A stretch of DNA of 64,000 nt from an uncultured Sphaerochaeta sp. GTDB taxonomy: Bacteria; Spirochaetota; Spirochaetia; Sphaerochaetales; Sphaerochaetaceae. The position numbers and the translations under genes were made by a program. The notes under the pieces were generated by a model, which was not told where the DNA came from, made no database searches, and saw only the letters and a list, made by a program, of their open reading frames with translations. The stretch spans positions 1,116,001 through 1,180,000 of the forward strand of contig NZ_OY762555.1 of NCBI RefSeq assembly GCF_963666015.1, in the 5' to 3' direction. Below, in pieces: positions 1-9,374 of the stretch (position 1 is the first letter of the stretch; the number at the start of each line of letters is the position of its first letter).

Positions 1-1100
1 TCCATGACATAGATATGGACAAAATTCCGCTTATCGGTGGTAATTCGTACCTCTACCTGTGGATCACGGGTATTACTGCTCTCAACGGCATTCTTCAGGA
101 GATTTTCAAATACTGAACGTGCCCTGTCCACATCGATGACAATCTGTTGTGGAGAGCCGCTCGAGAACCGAATGGGTTTGTCAAACCTCATTACCAATGA
201 GTTGAACAGCTCATTCAGATCAACAACAACTGGCTTGCCCAATGGATTGCGAAGAAAATCACTGACTTTGTTCGTCAACTGGGTAAGTCTCCTGATCTCC
301 TGTTCTATGAGCTTCAGTTCCCCAGCATGTTTTGCAGGGAGTGTCTTCTTGAGCAGAGCAAGTTGTATGGTAATGGCACTGAGCGGGTTCTTGATCTCAT
401 GGGTCAGGGTCCGTGCTGCCTGGCCAAGATTCACCAGGCTCTCTTGCTTTGCAATGGTCTCACGATATCGACGGTTGTTCCGGTAGATGGAGAGCACCAA
501 CAAGAAAAGGCCCACCAAGGTCATACTGGAGATTATACCGATGACCATTATGACCATCACCCGGTGGTTATAGTTCTGCCCATCAAAGTGGAGATACAGA
601 ACATCAGGGAAGTCGAGGGGAGCTGGAAGCAATCCACTCTCAGTAAGGGTAAGCTCGCCAGTATCCAGGAGGATGGTAAGACGGCTGAATCGGATATATT
701 CTATCATCCCCGTCTCTCTATTGAAGGTTGCGGTTCCCGTATTCGAACCGTCCTTGGGCAGAGAACCGCGAGAATCGAAGCGATCCAAGGGTATTGTCAT
801 CGGGACATTGCCTAGGCTCAGCACCTTCCTTCCCAAGGAGTTGTACACACCAATACCAGAGACATTTTCATCCTGCATTGCCTGCAAAGCCTTGTTGGTA
901 CTATCCTGCAAAGCAAGAAAAACAGAGTTGAACGCCCGCTCAGCCTCACTCTGCATTCTTAACTCTTCGCGGTCAAGAATAGCTGAGGTGAGAAATATCA
1001 CCAGAGCAATCAAGACAATGAAGGCAAAAGCGAGCGAGGTGATGACGATGAAAGGTTCCTTTCCATCAACGATCATCCACCTGGTTTTCTTAACAGTCAA
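1..1100 (-). CDS. Sensor histidine kinase, 3' end cut by window edge
   Basis: Membrane sensor kinase that autophosphorylates on a histidine and signals to a response regulator, presumably encoded beyond the window. Reading the minus strand from TTG at 1100 gives an open frame to base 1. It has an N-terminal membrane helix (about residues 13-37), an extracytoplasmic sensor region, a second helix near residues 175-200, and a dimerisation box reading LTHEIKNPLSAI. An N-box-like NLLKNAVES marks the start of the ATPase domain; the G boxes are missing. The TTG start is chosen because GGGGGAG lies 7 nt upstream; ATG at 1076 is the alternative. It follows the efflux permease gene by 21 nt, so it probably senses a condition that controls the efflux operon. 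No PAS or HAMP domain was recognised. Confidence 0.85.
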   Translation of the reverse strand, partial: MTVKKTRWMIVDGKEPFIVITSLAFAFIVLIALVIFLTSAILDREELRMQSEAERAFNSVFLALQDSTNKALQAMQDENVSGIGVYNSLGRKVLSLGNVPMTIPLDRFDSRGSLPKDGSNTGTATFNRETGMIEYIRFSRLTILLDTGELTLTESGLLPAPLDFPDVLYLHFDGQNYNHRVMVIMVIGIISSMTLVGLFLLVLSIYRNNRRYRETIAKQESLVNLGQAARTLTHEIKNPLSAITIQLALLKKTLPAKHAGELKLIEQEIRRLTQLTNKVSDFLRNPLGKPVVVDLNELFNSLVMRFDKPIRFSSGSPQQIVIDVDRARSVFENLLKNAVESSNTRDPQVEVRITTDKRNFVHIYVM

Positions 1101-1121
1101 GCGTATACTCCCCCGAGAATC

Positions 1122-2303
1122 CTATTCGTAGTTAAGGGCATCAATCGGGTCAAGACGGGAGGCTTTCATTGCTGGATACCACCCAAAGAAGACACCGACA
1201 AACATGGAAAAACCCAACGCCAGTATGACCGAGGTATACGATAAATGCAACGACCAATCCATTACATTGGTCACCCCGTAGCTGATCAAGGCCCCCAGTG
1301 CGATACCCAGCAAGCCTCCGATGATGGTCAGCGTGAGCGCTTCACAGATGAACTGCCCTCGAATGACATTTGGGCTCGCTCCTAAAGCCTTGCGAATACC
1401 AATTTCCTTGGTACGCTCAGCAACGGATACCAGCATGATGTTCATGATCCCAATCCCTCCAACCAAGAGACTGATGGCGGCAATAGCAGCCAGGAAAGCA
1501 CTGAAGGTTCCAGTAATCTCGTTTGCCATATCTGCAAGGCTTGCTGGGCTGAAGATATTGTAACCATCACTTCCCACAATGCCATCAAGGTATTCCGTTA
1601 CCCTGTCAGAAACCTCGATGGTATCGTACCCATCCTGGACTTTCAGGACATACGCGCCCACACCAGAGGTATTGGTGAAACGCTGACCATATGTGTTGTA
1701 AGGAATAAACACCGTGTTATCATAGGAAAGGTTGAAGGTAGCATCCTTGCTCTCGAGAACTCCAACAACCAAATAGCTCTTAGCCTGGTTCCGGAACACA
1801 CTTACATACTGGCCTACAGCACTCTGGTCTGGAAACAACTCCTCAGCAATATCAGAGCCAAGCACGATAACCTGACGGTAGTTGATGTTGTCCATGGACT
1901 CAAAGAAACCACCCTCGGCATACTCCAGATTAAGCACCACTCCATAGCTTGAAAGCACCCCGGAAACCGATGCATTGATGGACTCCTGCCCACTTCGGAT
2001 CTGGGCGTTGCTATTGTTTTGGGGGAGCACAGTTGTCAGTCCCTCGATATCCCTAAGCAGGGTATCGCTGAACTCCTCATCAAAGGTACCACTCGAGCGT
2101 TGCGCATAGGATGGATAAACGGTAATCATATCCAAGCCACCAACGGCGATACTGTCGGTGATGCTTGCCGAAGCACTCTGTCCGATGGTCAGGATGGCTA
2201 CAACCGAAGCTACCCCGATAACAATACCCAACAGGGAGAGTGCGGTCCTCATCTTGCTGCCACGCATTGCTGAGAATGCAAGTTTTATATTCTCAAACAG
2301 CAT
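1122..2303 (-). CDS. macB: MacB-type ABC transporter permease (FtsX fold)
   Basis: Inner-membrane permease of a tripartite MacAB-TolC-like export system; such subunits transmit ATP hydrolysis mechanically to the periplasm. The 393-residue protein has one N-terminal membrane helix ([17 protein letters not shown]), a large periplasmic MacB core domain with repeated aromatic and Gly-rich segments, and a C-terminal FtsX domain of three helices. The latter carries the family motif [23 protein letters not shown] at 2303 is chosen because GGAGG sits 6 nt upstream and the product then begins [10 protein letters not shown], typical for the family; a longer frame to 2405 lies inside the ATPase gene. 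It overlaps the ATPase stop by 11 nt, suggesting translational coupling. Confidence 0.93.
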   Translation of the reverse strand: MLFENIKLAFSAMRGSKMRTALSLLGIVIGVASVVAILTIGQSASASITDSIAVGGLDMITVYPSYAQRSSGTFDEEFSDTLLRDIEGLTTVLPQNNSNAQIRSGQESINASVSGVLSSYGVVLNLEYAEGGFFESMDNINYRQVIVLGSDIAEELFPDQSAVGQYVSVFRNQAKSYLVVGVLESKDATFNLSYDNTVFIPYNTYGQRFTNTSGVGAYVLKVQDGYDTIEVSDRVTEYLDGIVGSDGYNIFSPASLADMANEITGTFSAFLAAIAAISLLVGGIGIMNIMLVSVAERTKEIGIRKALGASPNVIRGQFICEALTLTIIGGLLGIALGALISYGVTNVMDWSLHLSYTSVILALGFSMFVGVFFGWYPAMKASRLDPIDALNYE

Positions 2304-2988
2304 AGCCTTCCTCCAGTTTCCCATCGCGCAGGTGTATCTGTCGATGGCATCGCATTCCCAGTTCCCTGTCGTGGGTAACGAGGACGACCGTCCTGCCTTC
2401 AGCATTCAACTCCTCAAAGAGTTCCATGATCTGACTTCCGGTCTTGCTGTCCAGTGCTCCAGTTGGTTCATCAGCAAGCAGGATGGTAGGGTTATTTACC
2501 AAGGCACGAGCCACTGCCACCCGCTGTTTCTGACCACCTGAAAGTTCATTGGGACGGTGGTACATGCGATCTGCAAGGCCAACTCGTTCTAGCGCATCAG
2601 CAGCCTTTTGTTTACGTTCACGTACTCCCATGCCAGCATAGAGAAGCGGGGTTACCACGTTTTCAAGGGCTGTTAGCTTTCCCAGCAGGTTGAACTGCTG
2701 GAAAACAAAACCCACTTTTCGGTTTCTGATATACGCCAACTCAGTTTCATTCAAGCCGGCGGTATTCTCACCATCAATGTCGATCAGGCCACTGGTTGGA
2801 GTATCGAGACAGCCGATAAGGTTCATCATCGTTGACTTTCCACTTCCTGAGGGACCCATGATCGAGGTAAACTCTCCCTTCTTGATGGACAGGGTCACCC
2901 CGTCAAGGGCTCTCACGATGAATTCTCCCATGACATAGTAGCGCCTTATATCGTCAAGCTGTATTACATACTGTTCCATCTCTATCAC
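2293..2988 (-). CDS. MacB/LolD-type ABC transporter ATPase
   Basis: Cytoplasmic ATPase that powers the adjacent FtsX-type permease. All motifs are present: Walker [11 protein letters not shown]-loop FQQFNLL, signature LSGGQKQR, Walker [13 protein letters not shown] and H-loop VTHD. The 231-residue length is normal for a stand-alone MacB/LolD ATPase. In Escherichia coli MacB the ATPase and permease are fused; here they are split, the usual arrangement in many other bacteria. GTG at 2988 overlaps the adaptor stop (GTGA) and has GGAGGG about 8 nt upstream; ATG at 2979 is an alternative three codons in. Confidence 0.95.
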   Translation of the reverse strand: MIEMEQYVIQLDDIRRYYVMGEFIVRALDGVTLSIKKGEFTSIMGPSGSGKSTMMNLIGCLDTPTSGLIDIDGENTAGLNETELAYIRNRKVGFVFQQFNLLGKLTALENVVTPLLYAGMGVRERKQKAADALERVGLADRMYHRPNELSGGQKQRVAVARALVNNPTILLADEPTGALDSKTGSQIMELFEELNAEGRTVVLVTHDRELGMRCHRQIHLRDGKLEEGYAV

Positions 2989-4106
2989 CGCATTGGCCCT
3001 CCACCCATGCCACCACCAGGCCCTGTCATGGTGACCAGAGCTGATGCGCTGGTATCAGTCTTCTTGATAATCAGGGTGTCCCCTACCTTGAGGTCACCAC
3101 TAAGAAGCTGGCTGATTCCCTCACCTAGGTACTTCACGGTAACAGGAACTGTGGTGGTGCTTCCATCCGCTAATTTCTTGGTTACATAACTGGTTCCTCG
3201 GGAACTCGTCACAGCACTCTGGGGAAGCAGCACCAGTGTAGTTTCTCCCTCACTTGCAATCGAGCCTTCAAAGGTGAAGCCTGGGGCAATCTGAGATGGA
3301 GGATCAGAGATGGTAAGTTCCACATCCATTACCCCGATTCCTTGGTTGGTATATCGTCCAAGCATGGGGATGTAGGTCACCTCTGCCTCCACTGACGATG
3401 ATGGATAGGAATCAAAGTAGATTGTAGCTATCTGACCAAGCTGCACATACTGCATATCGATCTCATCAATTTCGACCGTTGCCTTGAGCGCAGAACGGTC
3501 AATGATGGTCATTGCACTGGCTCCTGCATCAAAGTAATCACCTTGGCTGACATTGACCTCTGCCACCACCCCATCAAAATTTGCATATGCCTTGGTGTAG
3601 TCCAGCCGATTCTGAGCTGATTGCAACCTCAGCTCGGTCAGCTCAACCTCACGGTCGCTACCGACCAGCTTTGCTCTCTCCAGTTCCGCTTCTAGATTTG
3701 CGACTTCATACTTCTGGCTGGTATCATCAATGGCGATAAGTACATCGCCTTTCTTGACCACATCACCTTCCTCCACGAATACATCAGTAACCGTACCAGT
3801 TGCTCTGAGAATCACTTTCTGGATGTCATTCGGTTCCACATAACCGGAGAGATCAATCGTGGAGGTGAAGGTACTCTCATATACCTTTGCCTCAACTTCT
3901 TTAATGGCACTTACCGGGGCTTTTGCCTCTGCCCAAGGCATTCTTCCGTTTTCATTGTAGAAGGTATAGAGAAAGAGGCCAAAAAGGATCAGGGCCAAAA
4001 CAACGAAGGTGGTAATCAATCGTTTGATCCGTTTTACACGGAGTTTCCGTCTGAGCTGGTTCCTCACTTGGTGCTCGGTATTCATTTCATTGGACTGCTT
4101 TTGCAT
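2985..4106 (-). CDS. macA: HlyD/MacA-type periplasmic adaptor (RND/MFP subunit)
   Basis: Membrane-fusion protein that bridges the inner-membrane MacB complex and the TolC outer-membrane channel. The 373-residue product has a short basic N-terminus, one signal-anchor helix around residues 30-48, a barrel-sandwich (biotinyl-lipoyl-like) segment with [14 protein letters not shown], a short helical hairpin, and beta-barrel and membrane-proximal domains. The last 15 residues are Gly/Met rich ([12 protein letters not shown]), a low-complexity tail of unknown purpose. It lies 14 nt after the TolC-like gene and overlaps the ATPase start by 4 nt. Export substrate cannot be told from sequence. Confidence 0.92.
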   Translation of the reverse strand: MQKQSNEMNTEHQVRNQLRRKLRVKRIKRLITTFVVLALILFGLFLYTFYNENGRMPWAEAKAPVSAIKEVEAKVYESTFTSTIDLSGYVEPNDIQKVILRATGTVTDVFVEEGDVVKKGDVLIAIDDTSQKYEVANLEAELERAKLVGSDREVELTELRLQSAQNRLDYTKAYANFDGVVAEVNVSQGDYFDAGASAMTIIDRSALKATVEIDEIDMQYVQLGQIATIYFDSYPSSSVEAEVTYIPMLGRYTNQGIGVMDVELTISDPPSQIAPGFTFEGSIASEGETTLVLLPQSAVTSSRGTSYVTKKLADGSTTTVPVTVKYLGEGISQLLSGDLKVGDTLIIKKTDTSASALVTMTGPGGGMGGGPMR

Positions 4107-4120
4107 GGAATAATTCTCCC

Positions 4121-5560
4121 TTATATCTGCAAGATGCGAATTTCGTTTTCTAACTGCAAGCCTGATAGGAGCGTGACAGCCACATCATAGGCGTCCATCT
4201 CCACGGTAAAGGCTGCATCGTCCACCTCACTCTTGGTGGCAAGGCCACGCTCAGCCAGGTCCTGTTGCTGCTCCAACACTTGTTGGTGATAATCCATCGT
4301 CTGGCCCAGCAACATATAGCTGAGGTTCCAAGAGGCTACCCTATTCTCGAGCGAAGTTGCACTCTGGTTGTAATCATTCTTGGCATTGGCATACGCAATC
4401 TCAGCAAGCAAAACCTCGTTCTGCAACTTCTGTACCGTCAGAGAGTCAGTGGTGGAAGCAGGGTTGTTGCTCCAGCTCCCACTGACACTCACGGTAGGAG
4501 TAAAGTCATTTTTAGAAATATCATACGTTCCTTCGACCTTACCTGTCATTGAGAACTGCTTGCCCGTCAAGGTAGCAGAGAGTTCCGGGGAAATGGTATT
4601 AATATTCCCCTTATAATTATTAAAAACCGTATCAATGGTGGATGTAGCAATACCACCACTGAGTTTCAGACTCTTGTTCTCAAACTCAGCGATCTTCAAT
4701 GCCAGATCTTCTTTTGCCATGGAAAGGGCAAGAGACTGCATCAGCACATTGCTGTTCCCTTCCTTATTGCTGGAGAAATCGAGTACCGGTTCAGGAATTG
4801 AGTCCACACCTTCCCATGTGGATCCGGTTAAGGTGGCGTACTGCCTCAGTAGAAGCTCACGTGAGGCCTGCAAACCCGAGAGCGTTGCCTCTTGGGACGC
4901 TATTGCCTGCTTCTGTGTCTCATGGGTAAGGCTTCCCTCCCTGATGAGCTTCAACGAGAGGTTCTGCTCAAGGTCTAGGCGGAGGTCTGCTATTTGTTTT
5001 TCGGTCTGCTTGATAGACTTCTCATTCTCCAACAAACTGCTTACCTGCTTGTAGATGCTATTGGTGAAGTTCAGCTTGCTGCTCTCATAGGAGCTGGTGG
5101 CCAATACCTCAGTCTGCCTGTTTGCAAGGCTCTCACGATTATCGGTTGTATAACCATAGGTAAGGGTGTGGTTCGCTGAAACCTTGGGAGAGATGGCAAA
5201 GGCACTACCATTGGGCAAATAACGCATCGTCCCCGTGGAAACGGTGATGGTGGTCTCTCCATCGTTGGGAAGCAAGAAGGAAGCTCCCATTCCAGTAGTC
5301 ATGAACTGATATGCATTAGCGGAAGGGTCATAGGTAGCACTTACCTCTCCACTACTGACAGTAATACCTACTTCGTCTTCTGCTTGTGTAATGCTTTGGG
5401 TCAATAGTGCGTTGTTCTTGGTAATTTCCAAGTCCTGCATCTGGGTACTCTCTCCAAGTGCCCTGGAAACAATATCCTCCAGTGACTGGGAGAAGGCGGA
5501 GGTGGTTCCAATTATGAGGACCAAGCAAAGAACCATTCCTCGTATTCTTCGATTATGCAT
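4121..5560 (-). CDS. TolC-like outer-membrane efflux protein
   Basis: First gene of the efflux operon. The 479-residue protein has a cleavable signal peptide (hydrophobic residues 9-22, likely cleavage after SAFS). Two repeats of long amphipathic helices and beta strands follow, the usual outer-membrane-factor layout, with heptad-rich stretches such as residues 175-260 and 360-470. The Ser/Thr/Asn-rich strands look like spirochaetal outer-membrane protein. The start is supported by AAGGAG about 9 nt before ATG. Sequence similarity in this family is weak, so the assignment rests on length, secondary-structure pattern and the neighbouring adaptor and MacB genes. Confidence 0.82.
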   Translation of the reverse strand: MHNRRIRGMVLCLVLIIGTTSAFSQSLEDIVSRALGESTQMQDLEITKNNALLTQSITQAEDEVGITVSSGEVSATYDPSANAYQFMTTGMGASFLLPNDGETTITVSTGTMRYLPNGSAFAISPKVSANHTLTYGYTTDNRESLANRQTEVLATSSYESSKLNFTNSIYKQVSSLLENEKSIKQTEKQIADLRLDLEQNLSLKLIREGSLTHETQKQAIASQEATLSGLQASRELLLRQYATLTGSTWEGVDSIPEPVLDFSSNKEGNSNVLMQSLALSMAKEDLALKIAEFENKSLKLSGGIATSTIDTVFNNYKGNINTISPELSATLTGKQFSMTGKVEGTYDISKNDFTPTVSVSGSWSNNPASTTDSLTVQKLQNEVLLAEIAYANAKNDYNQSATSLENRVASWNLSYMLLGQTMDYHQQVLEQQQDLAERGLATKSEVDDAAFTVEMDAYDVAVTLLSGLQLENEIRILQI

Positions 5561-5654
5561 GAATATGCACTCCTTCTATAGCTATTAATGATACCCTTAA
5601 CTATCGTATTGAATCACATCAAGGGCAAGTACAATAAGGCCATCTTCACCTAAA

Positions 5655-6359
5655 CTACAAAAGTCTCTGTCCTCCGTCGACAGCAAGTTCCATACCCGTA
5701 ACAAAGGTCGCACGGAGCAAATAGGCTACTGCCAGGACAACATCAGAGGCTGTACCGGTGTGCTTGAGCGGGAGACGCTCTGCCATCTTTGCAAAGTACA
5801 TGTCATCACCACCATTGAGTACTGCTCCTGGAGAGATGGCATTCACCCGTAGCGTCGGTCCAAGGGATACCGCCAAGGTTTTGGTCTGAGCCAACAAGGC
5901 GCCTTTCGAGATATAATATGCGCTACGACTTGCCGTGGGAGCCTCAATCTTGGAATCGACCATATTAATGACCGACCCTGTAGCTTCACGCTCAATCAGG
6001 TGTAAGTAGAGTGCCCTGGAAAGAAAATAAGGAGCAGTGTTATGAAGATCCATCACCTCATCCCACAACTCAAATGTTGTCTGATCGATGAAAGCTGAGG
6101 GAAAGACTGATGCATTGTTGATCAGATGGTCAACCTGGCCAAAGCAAGCAACTGCTTTTAGAAAGATCAGCTGTAGTTCTTCCCTATTGGTAAGGTTTGC
6201 CTGAACTGTGCGGCAATCGTCACCCAATGCTTTTGCTTCACCACAACTTGTGTTGCAATGGATAACCACACGATACCCTTCCCCTAGCAGATACTGTGCC
6301 ATAGCAAGTCCAAGACGCTTTGCGCCACCGGTAATCAATACAACCTGTTTCGTTTCCAT
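5655..6359 (-). CDS. Pteridine reductase / FolM-like short-chain dehydrogenase
   Basis: NAD(P)H-dependent oxidoreductase of the classical SDR family, 234 residues. The Rossmann motif TGGAKRLG (residues 10-17) contains the Arg typical of pteridine reductases and FolM dihydromonapterin reductases, which use NADPH. NNAS, the catalytic Tyr-Lys in YYISKGAL and the C-terminal VDGGQRLL are present. The catalytic Ser position is occupied by Asp (MVDS), as in FolM/PTR1-type enzymes. Likely role is reduction of dihydropterin or dihydrofolate, notable because the window encodes ThyX, which releases tetrahydrofolate. The gene is divergent from ftsH, has no SD, and appears to be transcribed from a promoter only 9 nt upstream of ATG. 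Confidence 0.75.
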   Translation of the reverse strand: METKQVVLITGGAKRLGLAMAQYLLGEGYRVVIHCNTSCGEAKALGDDCRTVQANLTNREELQLIFLKAVACFGQVDHLINNASVFPSAFIDQTTFELWDEVMDLHNTAPYFLSRALYLHLIEREATGSVINMVDSKIEAPTASRSAYYISKGALLAQTKTLAVSLGPTLRVNAISPGAVLNGGDDMYFAKMAERLPLKHTGTASDVVLAVAYLLRATFVTGMELAVDGGQRLL

Positions 6360-6397
6360 ATACCGTTAACTATACCGGTCTTGTTGCCGATTGACAA
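6360..6397 (-). promoter_or_regulatory. Promoter of the pteridine-reductase-like gene, near-leaderless
   Basis: On the minus strand TTGTCA (6397-6392) and TATAGT (6374-6369) are separated by exactly 17 nt. Only 9 nt follow before ATG at 6359, so transcription starting about 7 nt after the -10 would leave a leader of 2-3 nt. No Shine-Dalgarno sequence is present. Confidence 0.65.
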
Positions 6398-6412
6398 TTG
6401 TAGGGATATATT
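6384..6412 (+). promoter_or_regulatory. Candidate ftsH promoter
   Basis: TTGCCG (6384-6389), 17-nt spacer, TATATT (6407-6412), which would give a leader of about 40 nt with an AGGAAA-type ribosome site before ATG 6460. A competing -35, TTGACA at 6391, has a poor -10 (TACTGC). The region overlaps the divergent promoter on the other strand. Confidence 0.5.
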
Positions 6413-6459
6413 TACTGCAGATGGCCAGATAGCCATCATCAACCAAGGAAATAGGAAAC

Positions 6460-8433
6460 ATGAGTAAAGACAATAAGGATTGGAAAGAAAAATTCAAGAA
6501 AAAATTGAATATTGAGCCAGGTGTACATCTGGGAGAGAAGGAACCAAGAGGAGGAAAGAAATTTACCTTCTCCTTCTGGTACTTCTTCATCATACTTTTG
6601 GTGTTCATGGCACTGAATACCTACATGGTCAGCAGACAGAGCAACGTCACCCCAGTGGATTACAACCAGTTCAAATCCTTGGTGGAAGAGGGGACCATCC
6701 AACGTGTTGCCATAGAAGAGGAACAGTATATCGGCTACCCATTCACCAGGGACCAGGCAGTGAATGACTTACAAACGTATACGTCAAATCCCCAGATGGG
6801 ACTGGAGGCCAGCACATACCTGCAATCTTTCAGCACGTATAAGGTAGATGACCCTTCCTTCATCCCTCTCTTGGATGAAAATGGGATAGAGTACTATGCT
6901 ACCGCACCTGAGAGACCAAGCATACTTTCATCCATCCTCTCGTATATACTTCCCTTTGTCTTCATCATCCTCATTTGGCGCTTTCTCTTTTCGAAAATGG
7001 GGGGACAGGGCGGACAAGGAGTTCTCTCCTTCAACCAGAACAAGGCCAAGATTGTTGCAGAGGGAGACACCGGTGTTCGTTTCGCCGATGTAGCTGGGGC
7101 TGATGAGAGTAAATATGAACTGGAAGAGGTGGTAGATTTTCTCAAGCGACCGGAAAAATATACTGAAATTGGTGGAAAGATCCCCAAGGGCGTTCTCCTG
7201 GTAGGACCTCCAGGAACCGGTAAGACCCTTCTCGCGAAGGCCGTTGCGGGAGAGGCCGGAGCACCTTTCTTCAAGATGAGTGGAGCGGATTTCGTGGAGA
7301 TGTTTGTGGGTGTTGGAGCTGCACGCGTGAGGGACCTCTTCAGGCAAGCAAGGGAAAACAGCCCCTGTATCATCTTTATTGATGAGATTGATGCCATCGG
7401 ACGCTCTCGCGTTTCTGCTGGAATGGGCGGCAACGATGAGAGGGAACAGACGCTCAACCAGTTGCTCGTAGAGATGGATGGTTTTGACTCACGCACGGGA
7501 GTGATCATCATTGCGGCGACCAACCGACCGGAAATTCTTGACCCAGCACTCCTTCGTCCAGGCCGTTTTGACCGACAGGTCCTGATCGACAAGCCTGATC
7601 TGGAAGGAAGGCTGGCAATATTGAAGATTCATACCAAGAAAATTAAACTGGGCGATGATGTTGACCTAAGAAAGATTGCCCAGGGTGCTGCAGGACTAGC
7701 CGGTGCTGATCTTGCAAACATAGCAAATGAGGCCGCCCTGATGGCTGTACGCCAGGAAAGAAAAGTAGTGATGCAGGAGGACTTCGAGGAGGCAATCGAG
7801 AAGTCGGTCGCAGGTCTTGAGCGCAAGAGCCGATTGCTCAATGAGAAGGAACGGGAAAGAGTAGCCTACCATGAGACGGGACATGCATTGACCGCCTTCA
7901 TGACCGAGGGAGCTGAACCGGTAAGCAAGATATCCATCGTCCCCCGTGGACTTGGTGCCTTGGGGTATACCTTACAGTACCCAACTGAAGACCGCTTCCT
8001 GCTCAGCCAGAGTGAACTCTTGGGAAATATCGACACCCTCTTGGGTGGTCGGGCAGCCGAGGAGGTCATCTACAATGAGATTTCCACCGGAGCAGGCAAT
8101 GATATAAGCAGGGCTAGTGACTTGGTAAGGAGGATGATCACGGAGTTCGGCATGAGCGAACGCTACCGGAACATCACCCTCCCTACCACCAATAGTGGCA
8201 TTGCAGGCATCTCTGGTGCACGTGAATACAGTGAGAAAGCACAGGAGTATATCGACAGTGAGACCGCCCGAATTGTTGGGGAGCAATATGAGAAGGTCAA
8301 GACAAAGCTGGAGAAGAACAAGGAAGCCCTGCTCGCGATCACAGAAGAACTGCTCAAACGAGAGGTTCTCGGCGGAACTGAGTTCGAAGCTCTTGCAAAA
8401 AGTAAGGTCATTGACTACTCTGCATCCGTATGA
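6460..8433 (+). CDS. ftsH: ATP-dependent zinc metalloprotease FtsH
   Basis: Membrane-anchored AAA+ protease that degrades misfolded membrane proteins and short-lived regulators; it also controls LpxC in enterobacteria. The 657-residue protein has a basic cytosolic N-tail, helix 1 (about 38-57), a periplasmic domain, helix 2 (about 155-175), Walker A GPPGTGKT (249-256), Walker [12 protein letters not shown], the second region of homology with RPGRFDRQ, and the zinc motif HETGH (471-475). Length is typical. The unusually long charged N-terminal tail before helix 1 is a mild oddity. Its stop overlaps the Hsp33 start (ATGA), so protease and chaperone are co-translated. Confidence 0.98.
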   Translation: MSKDNKDWKEKFKKKLNIEPGVHLGEKEPRGGKKFTFSFWYFFIILLVFMALNTYMVSRQSNVTPVDYNQFKSLVEEGTIQRVAIEEEQYIGYPFTRDQAVNDLQTYTSNPQMGLEASTYLQSFSTYKVDDPSFIPLLDENGIEYYATAPERPSILSSILSYILPFVFIILIWRFLFSKMGGQGGQGVLSFNQNKAKIVAEGDTGVRFADVAGADESKYELEEVVDFLKRPEKYTEIGGKIPKGVLLVGPPGTGKTLLAKAVAGEAGAPFFKMSGADFVEMFVGVGAARVRDLFRQARENSPCIIFIDEIDAIGRSRVSAGMGGNDEREQTLNQLLVEMDGFDSRTGVIIIAATNRPEILDPALLRPGRFDRQVLIDKPDLEGRLAILKIHTKKIKLGDDVDLRKIAQGAAGLAGADLANIANEAALMAVRQERKVVMQEDFEEAIEKSVAGLERKSRLLNEKERERVAYHETGHALTAFMTEGAEPVSKISIVPRGLGALGYTLQYPTEDRFLLSQSELLGNIDTLLGGRAAEEVIYNEISTGAGNDISRASDLVRRMITEFGMSERYRNITLPTTNSGIAGISGAREYSEKAQEYIDSETARIVGEQYEKVKTKLEKNKEALLAITEELLKREVLGGTEFEALAKSKVIDYSASV

Positions 8434-9374
8434 TCAAGAAAAAGATAGAAGATAGTAATTTATGTGAACATCTCGCTTCCCTGCCTGAAGATGGGCGCGA
8501 GGTGTTCCTTTTGCATAACGATCAAGTTCGTGTTACTGCAATCTCAGCGACCACACTTATCAATCAGATGCGAACCAACCATGAACTAGGACTCCTAGAG
8601 ACCTATGTGTTGGGTCAGGCATACCTTGCAGCCGGCCTTCTCAGCAGTACGGTAAAAGGCAATGACCGAATCCAGCTGACTATTGAGTGTGGAGGCCCCA
8701 TAGCGGGTGTATATGTCGAGGCATGGGCAGCAGGAGCTGTGAGGGGATACCTGAAGCACAATCCAATTCCCCTTACAAAACCTCTAGAAAGTCTGGACCT
8801 GAACGAACTCTATGGACCAGGCTTCATCTCGGTTTCAAAGCTGCTGGAAGGGCACAAGGCACCCTTCACTGGACAGACCATGATGTCCTACGGCGATTTG
8901 GCCAAGGATCTTGCTCTCTACTTCCAACAGTCAGAGCAGACCCCCACCCTTTTCAGCTTCTCGATTAATTTCAACAAGGAAGGACAGGTTACCGGCAGCG
9001 GTGCCCTGTTCCTGCAGGCAATGCCTGGATGTGAGGAACATGTCCTCGAGAAACTTCAAGAACAAGCCTATGCTCTTCCTTCCATCGGCAAGAAACTCGC
9101 TGAAGGAATGTCGATCAAGGAGTATGTAGAAGAGCAGTTTGAGAGCTATGAACGCAGGCACCTGGCAAGACAGCCCCTGGGCTTTTCTTGCCCCTGTTCT
9201 CGTGAGCAATACCAAACGTACCTGAAACAACTGGACAAGGCAGAGCAACAGGACATCCTGGAACATGGCCCTTTCCCGCTTGAGCTGGTTTGTGTCAACT
9301 GCAATTCACACTACCATTACGAAAAATATGAACTAGATTACTTGTTCAGCGACGCAGAGGGAGAACCCAAATGA
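8430..9374 (+). CDS. hslO: Redox-regulated chaperone Hsp33
   Basis: Cytosolic holdase chaperone activated when oxidation releases zinc from four cysteines. The 314-residue protein matches Hsp33 through its N-terminal beta-rich core (GLLSSTVKGNDRIQLTIECGGP) and the C-terminal redox switch. Two cysteine pairs are visible: CPC at 254/256 and CVNC at 288/291. This is the canonical CxC...CxxC set, so redox switching should be intact. It is coupled to ftsH upstream and rlmKL downstream by ATGA overlaps, making a three-gene protein/ribosome quality-control operon. Confidence 0.95.
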   Translation: MIKKKIEDSNLCEHLASLPEDGREVFLLHNDQVRVTAISATTLINQMRTNHELGLLETYVLGQAYLAAGLLSSTVKGNDRIQLTIECGGPIAGVYVEAWAAGAVRGYLKHNPIPLTKPLESLDLNELYGPGFISVSKLLEGHKAPFTGQTMMSYGDLAKDLALYFQQSEQTPTLFSFSINFNKEGQVTGSGALFLQAMPGCEEHVLEKLQEQAYALPSIGKKLAEGMSIKEYVEEQFESYERRHLARQPLGFSCPCSREQYQTYLKQLDKAEQQDILEHGPFPLELVCVNCNSHYHYEKYELDYLFSDAEGEPK

